From positions 1-14,393 of the forward strand of contig JAHHRF010000044.1 of assembly GCA_020025955.1 (NCBI GenBank): a DNA stretch of 14,393 nucleotides. The letters run 5' to 3'. Positions 6,543 through 14,366 of the stretch are shown in pieces (positions within the stretch are counted from its first letter, which is position 1; the number at the start of each line of letters is the position of its first letter). This DNA is from Sutterella sp. (GTDB taxonomy: Bacteria > Pseudomonadota > Gammaproteobacteria > Burkholderiales > Burkholderiaceae_F). Under the pieces are notes generated by a model, which saw only the letters and a program-made list of their open reading frames with translations, had not been told where the DNA came from and did no database searches. The position numbers and the translations under genes are program-made.

Positions 6543-9196
6543 TGAGTACAAAGCAAGACTTAAATGCCTCGGTTCTCCAGTATCAAGCTGTTGATTCCTT
6601 GACGACGTATTTGCCGAACGATGCCTTTGTCATTACCGCCCAACGCGAGATGGCGAAGAAATTAAGAACGGTTAATACGGGTAGGCGCGTTCGCGCTCAT
6701 GACTTAAATACGATCCTCAAAGAGACCTTGACGGATTGGTATTCCGAGCATCGGGAGTTCCTTCAATACATTGCGGTGACGGAATGGATTGACAAGGAGA
6801 TGGTCACGACCAATAACGCTTTGCTCTCCTCGTTTAAGCACAATGCCAAGGAGCTTTTATCCAGTGTTCGTACCCTGATTGAAATTGGTGTTAAGACTCA
6901 GGAACTTCCCAAAACGACCGAGGAAGAACGATGCTTTGCGCAGCTCTATAAGGCGTTCTGCGCCAATGAAAAGTGTGGCTTAAAGACGCTTTTCGAAGAG
7001 TTGAAGAGTTGGAACGATTTGGAGAAATTCCAATCGGTGATTCTGGCGCGCTATGCATTCATGCATGCCTCTTTGCCTTTACGTAAAGAGCATCTACATA
7101 CGATTTATTTCCAGGGCTTTTACTATTTCCATCCCTTGCAGTCGCGCTTCATTGAAAAGGCGCGCCGTCTAGGGATTCGGGTCGTCTACTTGGTGCCCTT
7201 TGAGTCGGATTGCCCGAAAGAGTATGAAATCTGGACGAAGAATCCTCGTTATATTGGCCTGCCGGTCGCTCAGATGCCAGATCAAAAGACGTTGATCCCG
7301 TCGAGTGCAACGTGTCGTGTCATTCGTTACGCGGACGTTTTTTCGATGGCCAGTGGATTACGTAAATTCAAAGAAGACTACGAAAAAGAGTACCCCGCTA
7401 CTAAAGATGGGTTGGATGGTTATCAACCCATTGATCACCGTCTTTGTGCGCCCATGACGATGGAAGTGCGCGAGATTTTGAATACTTTCTTTGCGGAAGA
7501 TATCACGCGCTCTAGCTTATTGGCAGTTCCCCCCGGTCGTTACCTGTGGGGGCTTTATCGCATGTGGGATAAGCAAACGCGTCAGGTGAACTTGGAAGCC
7601 GAAACGGTTCGGGAGTGCTTAGCAACCGGGTGGGCTGGAAAGAACTCCTCTCAGGCCCTGGCCTACTTCAATCAGGTCGAACATTACTTCCATGACTGCA
7701 AAACGACAGCACAGTGGAAGGCACGCATCGATTTGCTACTTCTGGCCCATAAGCATGTGCTTCCCCTTTTCAAAACGGACGTTGCGAAAACCAACGACAA
7801 CGAGCGTTGGGAACGCATCATCTCCTCGCCCTTTGCCACGATTGGCGCCTTCCGTTTGCCGAAGGCTCACTTGCGTGTACTTTGCGACAGCCTGAAGCAG
7901 ATCATTGATGATGCCACGCTGTTGTTTAAGGACATGGGCGACGAAGTGGACTTGAATCACCACTTTGCTCGGTTACGTCAAGTTCTCAAGGAAAAGCATA
8001 AGCAGGGTGAGGTGCTCGAAGAAGAGCGTCAAATTCTTGATATTTTCCAGAAGCGTCTGAGTTTTGGAGCAAATGACATTGGGCAGTGTTCCAGTGGTCT
8101 GTTACAAGATGCGATGGGCTTTTTCTTGGGGGGTAAAAAGAAAGACGAGAACCTCACTCAAGAAATCATTAGTCCCTTTGGTGACGTTCGAGACGTAGGG
8201 GATATTGAAGCGTCACTTCTCGCGCCTATGGATAAAACCTTGCACTGGTGTTATTGCAATGCCAGTTTCATGCCGGGGAAGCAGCTGAGTTTAAGTTGGC
8301 CCCTAAATGATCTTTACATGGCCTCCATCGATGTGAAGGGTGAAACCTGTGCTCGTCTGGAAGATCGTCTCTACAGCTTAAAGCATCCCTGGTTGATGTA
8401 TCGCTATTTGTTTCATATCGCGAAGCGTCATCCCGACCTCATTTTGTCGTACGTCCAAAATCTCAATGATAAAGAGCTGTTGCCCTCGATCTTTGTCACC
8501 TTGTGTTTGGATGAGCAAAAGCGCGCCTTTGAGCGTCAGTACGGTACGGATAAACCTTTTGAAAGTCCCTTGCAGTTTGAGGATGGCTTCTTTTCTCATT
8601 TGAAAAAGAATCCGCCTTGGGCGCCTCAGAAACCCACGATGCAAAAGGCGTTAACTGCGACAGTTGAACAGTACTTTGTGAAAACGAAGACGTGGCCACT
8701 TGACGTTCGACTAGCGATTATGGACTGCCCTCGAAAAAGTTGGCGAGTCTTCTACGACTACGTTATTGGCGAGGGGCCTGTCTTTAGTAGCGATTTTCAT
8801 TTAAAGCATTTGTTCCCAAAGCTCACCTCGATGCTCAAGCATCAGTTAAAGCTCAACTCCTTTAACGAAGTCCACGACGAGTTAATGATGCTCTATCCGG
8901 CCTTTAATCGCTCGGAGCGATTTGAGCTCTTGGATTGGTCACCATTTTTCCCTGTGGGGAAATCTCAAGGCGCTCATGGCGAGCCGGAGCAACATAAAGA
9001 CAAATATGACTCGGGATGCACGGACTACCGTGTGTACTTGAAGTATTTAAACAAGAAGCGAGTGGATGGGATGATGAAACGATATTGGGGTGACATTGAA
9101 AGTAAACATGGGACGACCAACAACCTTCGCCCTTGTACGTTGTGTCCTCATCGATCCTATTGTTTTGCTTTTAATTCCAATGGTGTTGAATCATGA
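6542..9196 (+). CDS. AddB/RecC-like helicase partner with iron-sulfur staple, nuclease core apparently lost
   Basis: The 884-residue product is probably the structural partner of the upstream helicase, as AddB is for AddA. The segment YFQGFYYFHPLQ (from residue 189) matches the conserved 'DGF..F.P.Q' region of AddB-type proteins, and the N-terminus has no Walker A. Cysteines at 729 (DCPRKSW), 865, 868 and 874 (CTLCPHRSYC) reproduce the AddB iron-sulfur pattern C...C-x2-C-x5-C. Only 135 residues separate the first two, against about 320 in Bacillus AddB, and I see no G-x-x-D...D-x-K nuclease signature between them. The cluster probably still clamps the C-terminus while the nuclease is inactive or gone. 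An AAGGA site lies 9 bases before the ATG. The gene ends in an ATGA overlap with the next one. Confidence 0.82.
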   Translation: MSTKQDLNASVLQYQAVDSLTTYLPNDAFVITAQREMAKKLRTVNTGRRVRAHDLNTILKETLTDWYSEHREFLQYIAVTEWIDKEMVTTNNALLSSFKHNAKELLSSVRTLIEIGVKTQELPKTTEEERCFAQLYKAFCANEKCGLKTLFEELKSWNDLEKFQSVILARYAFMHASLPLRKEHLHTIYFQGFYYFHPLQSRFIEKARRLGIRVVYLVPFESDCPKEYEIWTKNPRYIGLPVAQMPDQKTLIPSSATCRVIRYADVFSMASGLRKFKEDYEKEYPATKDGLDGYQPIDHRLCAPMTMEVREILNTFFAEDITRSSLLAVPPGRYLWGLYRMWDKQTRQVNLEAETVRECLATGWAGKNSSQALAYFNQVEHYFHDCKTTAQWKARIDLLLLAHKHVLPLFKTDVAKTNDNERWERIISSPFATIGAFRLPKAHLRVLCDSLKQIIDDATLLFKDMGDEVDLNHHFARLRQVLKEKHKQGEVLEEERQILDIFQKRLSFGANDIGQCSSGLLQDAMGFFLGGKKKDENLTQEIISPFGDVRDVGDIEASLLAPMDKTLHWCYCNASFMPGKQLSLSWPLNDLYMASIDVKGETCARLEDRLYSLKHPWLMYRYLFHIAKRHPDLILSYVQNLNDKELLPSIFVTLCLDEQKRAFERQYGTDKPFESPLQFEDGFFSHLKKNPPWAPQKPTMQKALTATVEQYFVKTKTWPLDVRLAIMDCPRKSWRVFYDYVIGEGPVFSSDFHLKHLFPKLTSMLKHQLKLNSFNEVHDELMMLYPAFNRSERFELLDWSPFFPVGKSQGAHGEPEQHKDKYDSGCTDYRVYLKYLNKKRVDGMMKRYWGDIESKHGTTNNLRPCTLCPHRSYCFAFNSNGVES

Positions 9197-9432
9197 GTCA
9201 GTCGATAAGTTTGGATTTATGGAAGCGCTATGCCAAGGTTTGGCATGACCCGAAGACGTCAGTACCCGAGGAAGACGACGGAATGTATTTGAATTCCGAT
9301 GATGAACTGGCTGATGCGCTAGAGACCCTTGCTCGCGAAAAGTCTTCTGAAGATGCTCGTTCTGAATTGGAATTGAATGAAGAACCTGATGAAGATACCG
9401 CGCAGTTGATTGCAGCACTGATGAACAAATAA
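9193..9432 (+). CDS. Small, very acidic protein of unknown function
   Basis: This is a 79-residue protein with 21 Asp/Glu and 8 Lys/Arg, most of the acidic residues falling between positions 26 and 69. The start (LDLWKRYAKVWHDP) is amphipathic and aromatic, and the rest is probably helical and charged. It begins inside the end of the AddB-like gene (ATGA, 4-base overlap) with no Shine-Dalgarno of its own, so translation is probably coupled. The position between two helicase genes suggests an adaptor subunit, a chaperone-like partner or a DNA-mimic regulator. None of these can be decided from sequence. No family is recognised. Confidence 0.75.
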   Translation: MSQSISLDLWKRYAKVWHDPKTSVPEEDDGMYLNSDDELADALETLAREKSSEDARSELELNEEPDEDTAQLIAALMNK

Positions 9433-9448
9433 AAGACTTTAATCTTTA

Positions 9449-10987
9449 GTGAAAATGCAGAATATTCAATTAAATGAAATGCAACAACGTTGCGTTGATG
9501 CACCGATAGGGCAAAACCTCATTGTGCAGGGGGTAGCAGGATCGGGGAAGAGCTTAGTCATTCTTAAACGAGCGATTGCGATTGCTGAAGCCATGAAACA
9601 GTCGGAAAAGCCTTTCCGAATCTTGATTCTTACTTATAACAAGGCGTTGGTTCGATACAGTCAAGAAGTCCTTCGAGCACAAGGAAAGCGAGGGGTAATT
9701 AAGGTAATTAATATTGATAAGATTATTGTTAATCTTTACAAGGAACGACCCAATATACCGATTGAAAATGGGCTTTATAACACTAAGCTCGAAATGGATA
9801 TTTTGGACGAGGTAATTAAAAGCTTTCCTATCCCACGAGAGGAGGTTCTTCAGCGCATTATTTCAGAACCACGTCGTGAGTGGCTTCGTGACGAAATGGC
9901 TTGGATGAAGCAACATGCCTTCACTGAAGAGCAAGCTTATGTGGATTGCCAACGATCTGGTCGTGGCTTGCCTCGAGTTGAGCGTAAAGAGCGTCCCTTT
10001 ATTTTTTCCATCTATCAACGTTACTATGCCAAGCTTGCTGAGCGGAAGGTCGTACCCATTGAGATGATGGCTGAACATGTCTATGAAACTCGAAAGTCGT
10101 GGCCTCAAAAATGGTTTTATGACGTCGTGATGGTGGATGAAGCCCAAGATATGGCCTTGACGACATTAAAGATTGCGGCGGCAATGGCGAAGACGTCGCT
10201 TACCTTGGCGGCAGACTTTGCACAAAAGATTTATGCCAACTCCTTTGATTGGAAAGAGATGGGGATCGCCTTTGATCGAAAGTCTCGTTTTAAGTTAAAG
10301 GGAACGTACCGCAACACCAAGGAAATCGTTGAGTTTTCGATGGGCTTGCTTCGTCATAATACTGAACTCAAAGGTCAAGATGGTATTACTTCCCCTACGG
10401 TGCCTGATAAAAACGGGTATCTTCCTAGGATTTTCTACGCCGAAGATGAGGATCAACACGAAAAAAAATTGTGTGAAGTAATTGGACGTATCCAAAAGTC
10501 AGACCCTGATGCCACGATTGGGGTACTGCTTACGACAGGTTATCAGAGGGATCAATACGAAACGATACTCTGTAAAAATAATATCGACTGTGAAGTCGTA
10601 AGAACGGACAAGGATGCGACTCCTATCGAAATTTTAAAATCTGGTGTAAAGCTGTGCACGTATCACTCTTCGAAGGGGTTGGAATTTAAGTATGTGATTT
10701 TGCCTGAGCTCAATGAAGACCGCTTTCCTAGAAAAAAGAAGAATGTAACCCCTGCTGAATATGAAGCGCTCATGAATGAGGCGCGACGTTTGTTGTATGT
10801 TGGAGTTACCCGAGCGCGTGATTTTTTATACCTGATTGCGATCAATGGGGAGACTACTAAACCTAGTCGTCTTTTAGATGAATTCGAAGAAAATACGTTC
10901 CTAGCTTGCGGTAAGGTTCCCAAACGCATTGCGGTGGATCTTTTCCAAACCGATACGTTTGATTTTGATTGGGATGATGAATCCTAA
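9449..10987 (+). CDS. Compact UvrD/Rep-like superfamily 1 DNA helicase
   Basis: The 512-residue ATPase carries the full superfamily 1A motif set: LNEMQQRCVDAP (Q motif), GVAGSGKS at 28-35 (Walker A), ILTYNKALVRY (Ia), MVDEAQDM (Walker B, D230-E231), LAADFAQKIY (III), GTYRNTKEIVEFS (IV), TYHSSKGLEF at 404-413 (V) and RRLLYVGVTRARD at 446-458 (VI). It is shorter than UvrD or Rep (about 670-720 residues), so the 2B-type insertions are reduced. A short acidic tail (FDFDWDDES) ends the protein. The start is GTG 9449 or ATG 9455; neither has a strong ribosome-binding site. It follows the small acidic gene by 16 bases. It lacks the AddA-like N-terminal extension and is a different subfamily from the first helicase. 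It probably supplies another motor to the same system. Confidence 0.92.
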   Translation: MKMQNIQLNEMQQRCVDAPIGQNLIVQGVAGSGKSLVILKRAIAIAEAMKQSEKPFRILILTYNKALVRYSQEVLRAQGKRGVIKVINIDKIIVNLYKERPNIPIENGLYNTKLEMDILDEVIKSFPIPREEVLQRIISEPRREWLRDEMAWMKQHAFTEEQAYVDCQRSGRGLPRVERKERPFIFSIYQRYYAKLAERKVVPIEMMAEHVYETRKSWPQKWFYDVVMVDEAQDMALTTLKIAAAMAKTSLTLAADFAQKIYANSFDWKEMGIAFDRKSRFKLKGTYRNTKEIVEFSMGLLRHNTELKGQDGITSPTVPDKNGYLPRIFYAEDEDQHEKKLCEVIGRIQKSDPDATIGVLLTTGYQRDQYETILCKNNIDCEVVRTDKDATPIEILKSGVKLCTYHSSKGLEFKYVILPELNEDRFPRKKKNVTPAEYEALMNEARRLLYVGVTRARDFLYLIAINGETTKPSRLLDEFEENTFLACGKVPKRIAVDLFQTDTFDFDWDDES

Positions 10988-11009
10988 ATGATGTGGATAG
11001 GACAGCTCC

Positions 11010-11525
11010 ATGAACAGTAAAACGGACGCTATTTCAGCGAGTCAAAGCCAAAAGGCTCTTAACGGTAGTCGTAGAACCAAGGTCTTAGAGGAGGTCTTCA
11101 CCGACCTTCTGCGACAAGGTTTACTTAAGTCTTTTAAAGCGGGACAACATTTCCCGTATGTGTTTTCGCCTAGCACCTCAGATCGTGCCAGCCCGTCAAC
11201 CAAACTCGCCGGTTACGCCCCTTTTGTTTTAGAGCGTCCTAGTGGTCGATTTATTTTGGTCTATAGCAGTACGAGCTATCGTCTGGATCGTACGTACGGC
11301 AACCAAGAAGATGCCAAACGTATCCGCGAGCATTCGACGCTTACGGGCAAGGTGGATAAAGCCGTTTTTCTTCTCGACGACTCCCCAGGGAACACGACGA
11401 AATCCAAAAACGAAGATGGCATGATGACGTTACAAGCTAGTATTGACGCGCGTGAGATACATTCCTACGTGGACGCCTTTATGCCGTTAAGTGCCTTTCC
11501 CGACTACTTAAAGGCTTTGCCATGA
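11010..11525 (+). CDS. Accessory protein related to the N-terminal domain of the downstream endonuclease
   Basis: I do not recognise a named family for this 171-residue protein. It has an N-terminal helix rich in Leu (TKVLEEVFTDLLRQGLLKSF), then beta-strand-like segments APFVLERPSGRFILVYSST (70-88) and KAVFLLDD (117-124), and a closing helix FMPLSAFPDYLKAL (157-170). The first 160 residues of the next protein show the same order: NKILIFPTTT (66-75), AAIAVMPE (102-109) and FKPSQFEEFLEAL (145-157), with similar spacing. The two therefore look like paralogous domains. The alternating pattern could fit a PD-(D/E)XK-like or DNA-binding fold, but no catalytic triad is evident. AGGA lies 7 bases before the ATG. 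It is 22 bases after the helicase and overlaps the endonuclease gene by 4 bases. Confidence 0.82.
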   Translation: MNSKTDAISASQSQKALNGSRRTKVLEEVFTDLLRQGLLKSFKAGQHFPYVFSPSTSDRASPSTKLAGYAPFVLERPSGRFILVYSSTSYRLDRTYGNQEDAKRIREHSTLTGKVDKAVFLLDDSPGNTTKSKNEDGMMTLQASIDAREIHSYVDAFMPLSAFPDYLKALP

Positions 11526-12991
11526 GCATTCATAAAATCAGTAACGTTAGTGCGAAGGCAAGGGGGACGCAAAATGAAAATAACGTCCTTCGCCTTCTCA
11601 ATGAGCTCGTAGCTAAGCAACGCTTGAAAGGGATTGAAACCAAGGTTAAATTGGCTCGAACTGGCTATTCGGAACGACAGTTCACTGTGCCCATTGTTGT
11701 CACGGATTTGCATGACAACAAGATCCTTATTTTCCCCACGACCACGAACCACGATCTGATCAAGAAGCTCTTTTATATTGCAGGCGAAGTCCGCGAATAT
11801 ACCGAATTAGGCGCCCGATCCATTGCAGCGATTGCGGTAATGCCGGAAGAAGATGAGAGTTATGCTGAGCGCGATCTTCAAGGTCTTTATGCGTATCAAG
11901 ACGACTTGAAAGCCTTGGAAGGCTGTGAGGGCTATATGGGCCTCACGCATATTTTTAAACCCTCTCAATTCGAAGAGTTTTTAGAAGCCTTAGACGCGAA
12001 ATACGAAAACACCTACCTCTATAACGAGGAGGGTGAGTCGATGACCGTTCTACGTGCCGATGACGAGCGTTTCGTTGAAGGGGACGAAGAATTAGCGTTT
12101 GCGACCCCCTTTAAAGACGAGGCGCTTCCGATCGCACCGCCTCCCACTGTTGTGCCTGAATCTGTACAACAGATGAACACCTTTTTAGAAGGGGGCTCCT
12201 TGTCGGGAGCAGGGTATTCTAATCGTGGTAAGGCTTTTGAAGTCGCCCTGACGGATGCCCTAAATGCCCCGGGTATTTTGGCGCGCTATCAAACGCATCA
12301 GCCGCTCTTTGCGAATCAAGCCAAGATGAGTCAATGGGTAGGCAAGTTGCTCGATAGTCTTTCAGGTTTTTGCAAAGATGGACAAGAAATCGACTGGAGT
12401 CGAGCTACGAGTTTAAAAGCAGTACTCAACGATGGGATTCGTCCGATGGGGGGCTACTACAAGACCGACGTGTATGTTGAAGTCGGGATGGGACCAACGC
12501 CTTTACGTGTCAACTTTAGTTTGAAGGTTTCGCCCTCAAAGAGCGTGAGCTGCCATGAGGGGAATGCCACCCAACTAAACAATCATCTCTATCCCAATGC
12601 ACCGCAAACGGCACTGGAAATGGGGATGTGTCAGGCTTTTGACGCGTTTCAAGCGGCAGGCAATTGGCAGAAGGTGGATTGGGATGCGAACCCATTGAGC
12701 TCCGAAGACTTTGTAGATGAATACAAGCGTCGTTATGACGACTTTTATCTATATTTCGTCCAAGGTGTTCATGCCCAGGATCCGCATACGATCGAAGATC
12801 GGATTGACTTTATCCTTTGGCTCAATCCCGCTTCGGGAGAATTCCATGTGCATAACGCCATGCTTTTCCGAGAGTACTATCGGCCGATCGTGGGGGAGAA
12901 GGCACGCTCCTTCACGCCTCCCTTTAGCTTTACGTACCCCAGTAAGAAGCGAGGAAAGAAGATTCAGGTGAAGATGCCTCTTGAAATGTAA
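11522..12991 (+). CDS. MspI-like type II restriction endonuclease with extra N-terminal domain
   Basis: This is probably the nuclease of a CCGG-type restriction-modification system. The 489 residues split into a domain like the preceding protein (1-160), an acidic proline-containing linker (about 165-215), and a C-terminal half resembling R.MspI (262 residues). The MspI-like part shows GYSNRGKAFE near its start and GGYYKTD (D316), then NFSLK (S333, K335). After that come VSCHEG and a basic end FTYPSKKRGKKIQVK (470-484), matching the WTYASGSKAKKMQFK end of MspI as I recall it. In MspI the active site is D99...N117-x-K119; here the Asn is replaced by Ser and the hairpin is one residue shorter. 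AAAGG lies 7 bases before the ATG. The start overlaps the 171-residue gene. Homology is by recollection, not by computed alignment. Confidence 0.82.
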   Translation: MSIHKISNVSAKARGTQNENNVLRLLNELVAKQRLKGIETKVKLARTGYSERQFTVPIVVTDLHDNKILIFPTTTNHDLIKKLFYIAGEVREYTELGARSIAAIAVMPEEDESYAERDLQGLYAYQDDLKALEGCEGYMGLTHIFKPSQFEEFLEALDAKYENTYLYNEEGESMTVLRADDERFVEGDEELAFATPFKDEALPIAPPPTVVPESVQQMNTFLEGGSLSGAGYSNRGKAFEVALTDALNAPGILARYQTHQPLFANQAKMSQWVGKLLDSLSGFCKDGQEIDWSRATSLKAVLNDGIRPMGGYYKTDVYVEVGMGPTPLRVNFSLKVSPSKSVSCHEGNATQLNNHLYPNAPQTALEMGMCQAFDAFQAAGNWQKVDWDANPLSSEDFVDEYKRRYDDFYLYFVQGVHAQDPHTIEDRIDFILWLNPASGEFHVHNAMLFREYYRPIVGEKARSFTPPFSFTYPSKKRGKKIQVKMPLEM

Positions 12992-12999
12992 GAACGATA

Positions 13000-13033
13000 A
13001 AGGCCTACTCAGATTGGGATTTGAGTAGGCCTT
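13000..13033. terminator. Bidirectional intrinsic terminator between endonuclease and methyltransferase genes
   Basis: A perfect 12-base inverted repeat, AAGGCCTACTCA (13000-13011) with TGAGTAGGCCTT (13022-13033), encloses a 10-base loop and lies in the 49 bases between two convergent genes. On the + strand it is followed by GTTGCATTTATTT and on the - strand by TATCGTTCTT after the stem. Both tails are T-rich enough for termination in both directions. Confidence 0.85.
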
Positions 13034-13040
13034 GTTGCAT

Positions 13041-14366
13041 TTATTTGTAGGTCTTCTTAAAGGTGTCCATTACGTTTTTCGCAATGGCATCGATCACCTT
13101 AACGACGACCGAGTTGCCCATCTGGCGGTACATCTGGGTTCGAGAGACCGGAATGAGGAAATCTTCCGGGAAGCCCATGATGATCTTACATTCCTTTGCG
13201 GTTAAGAGACGAATCCCCGTTTCGCCATCCTTCACGAAGGTCCCCGTCAAGCGTTGGATCTTGTGGTAGGAGGAAACCAAGGTCTTAACAGGACCTTTGG
13301 AGTTCTTATCAATTAACTTCGGACGACCGTCATCCTTCTTGAAGAGATAGGACTTTTGCAAGTGTTCCGAGATGCTGTACCCGGACACATCACTTTCCAA
13401 GTAGTCCCCAATGTCCACATGCACGTTGGGCGGAATCGGGAAGGTGAAGCTCCCATCAGCCTTCGGGTCATTGAGCGTGCCCACCAAGTAAAAGCGAGCG
13501 CGACTCTGAGGCACCCCAAAGTCTTCAGCATTTAAAACGGTCTTTTTAACCGTGTAACCGATGTCTTCTAAGGATTCGATAATGACTTTCAAGGTGTTGC
13601 CGTTATCGTGGTTTACCAGACCCGGCACATTTTCCAAGAAGATCATTCGAGGCTGCTTAGCCTTCAAGATGCGAACGATCTCATAGAACATCGTCCCTTG
13701 CGTCGGATGCTTAAAGCCTTCACGGCGGCCGATATGGCTAAACGGCTGGCAAGGGAAGCCAGCACAGAGAATGTCGTGATCAGGGATCTGATCGACTTCA
13801 ATCTTCGTGATGTCACCAAAGGGGACAGCGCCATAGTTGGCGTAATAGGTGTATTGAGCATTGGTGTCGATTTCAGAGGAAAAGACACACTTAGCGCCAT
13901 TGGCTTCAAAGGCTCGACGAATGCCACCGATCCCAGCAAAGAGGTCGATAAACTTCACGTCCCCTGGCTGGCAGCGCGCCAGTTCCTTTTGATGGGTTTG
14001 AACTAAGAGCTCATCGTACATCGCCTTGAATTTGCGAATCGGCATGAGTTCTTGAGCAACCGTAGCGACATCCGAAACCTTTTTGGCTTTGGGCTTGGTT
14101 TCGGTCTTATCGTCTTGAGCCGGCAACTCGGCGGAGCCCACTTCCTTTTTTAAGTCCTCTAAGTTGATCTTGTAGATCGCAAGTAAACAACGCGTGATGA
14201 GGAAGTTCATATTGCGCTTGCCACATTCCCAGGCACGTACCGTGTCCACGGAAACATGGAGTTCATCAGCGATATCTTGCTGAGAGGTTTGCGTCATGCG
14301 ACGAAGGACCTTTAAGCCCATCGCACCAAAAAGCGGGTCTTGTTGAGGATTAGAGGAGGGAGCCAT
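13041..14366 (-). CDS. C5-cytosine DNA methyltransferase, M.MspI-like, with N-terminal helix-turn-helix
   Basis: This enzyme transfers a methyl group from S-adenosylmethionine to carbon 5 of cytosine, protecting host DNA from the partner nuclease. Of 441 residues, about 16-72 form an XRE-like helix-turn-helix (SQQDIADELHVSVDTVRAWE). The catalytic motifs follow in order: I FIDLFAGIGG (139-148), IV GFPCQPFSHIG with catalytic C206, VI ENVPG (245-249), VIII QSRARF (287-292), IX RLLTAKECKIIMGFP, and X RQMGNSVV. The target-recognition region (about 325-385, with SGYSISEHLQKSYLFKKDDG) is nearly what I remember of M.MspI, so methylation of the outer cytosine of CCGG is likely. The ATG at 14366 has only a weak AGG upstream. 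An internal ATG (residue 16) aligns better with the start of M.MspI. M.MspI is reported to regulate its own locus through its N-terminal part, so this one may too. Confidence 0.95.
   Translation of the reverse strand: MAPSSNPQQDPLFGAMGLKVLRRMTQTSQQDIADELHVSVDTVRAWECGKRNMNFLITRCLLAIYKINLEDLKKEVGSAELPAQDDKTETKPKAKKVSDVATVAQELMPIRKFKAMYDELLVQTHQKELARCQPGDVKFIDLFAGIGGIRRAFEANGAKCVFSSEIDTNAQYTYYANYGAVPFGDITKIEVDQIPDHDILCAGFPCQPFSHIGRREGFKHPTQGTMFYEIVRILKAKQPRMIFLENVPGLVNHDNGNTLKVIIESLEDIGYTVKKTVLNAEDFGVPQSRARFYLVGTLNDPKADGSFTFPIPPNVHVDIGDYLESDVSGYSISEHLQKSYLFKKDDGRPKLIDKNSKGPVKTLVSSYHKIQRLTGTFVKDGETGIRLLTAKECKIIMGFPEDFLIPVSRTQMYRQMGNSVVVKVIDAIAKNVMDTFKKTYK

Noticed and set aside
3888..9196. Housekeeping AddAB or RecBCD recombination-repair genes
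   Set aside because: Both proteins are far shorter than AddA and AddB, both nuclease domains are missing or degenerate, and the genes are coupled to a restriction nuclease, not to recD or other repair genes.
13608..14006. 132-codon open frame opposite the methyltransferase
   Set aside because: It is an antisense shadow of the strongly conserved methyltransferase motifs, with no ribosome-binding site or recognisable domain.
3888..14366. Gabija, DISARM, BREX or Zorya system
   Set aside because: There is a C5 methyltransferase and UvrD-like helicases, but no TOPRIM/OLD ATPase, DUF1998 protein, PLD protein, PglZ, BrxL-type or ZorAB-like gene. The nuclease is MspI-like.
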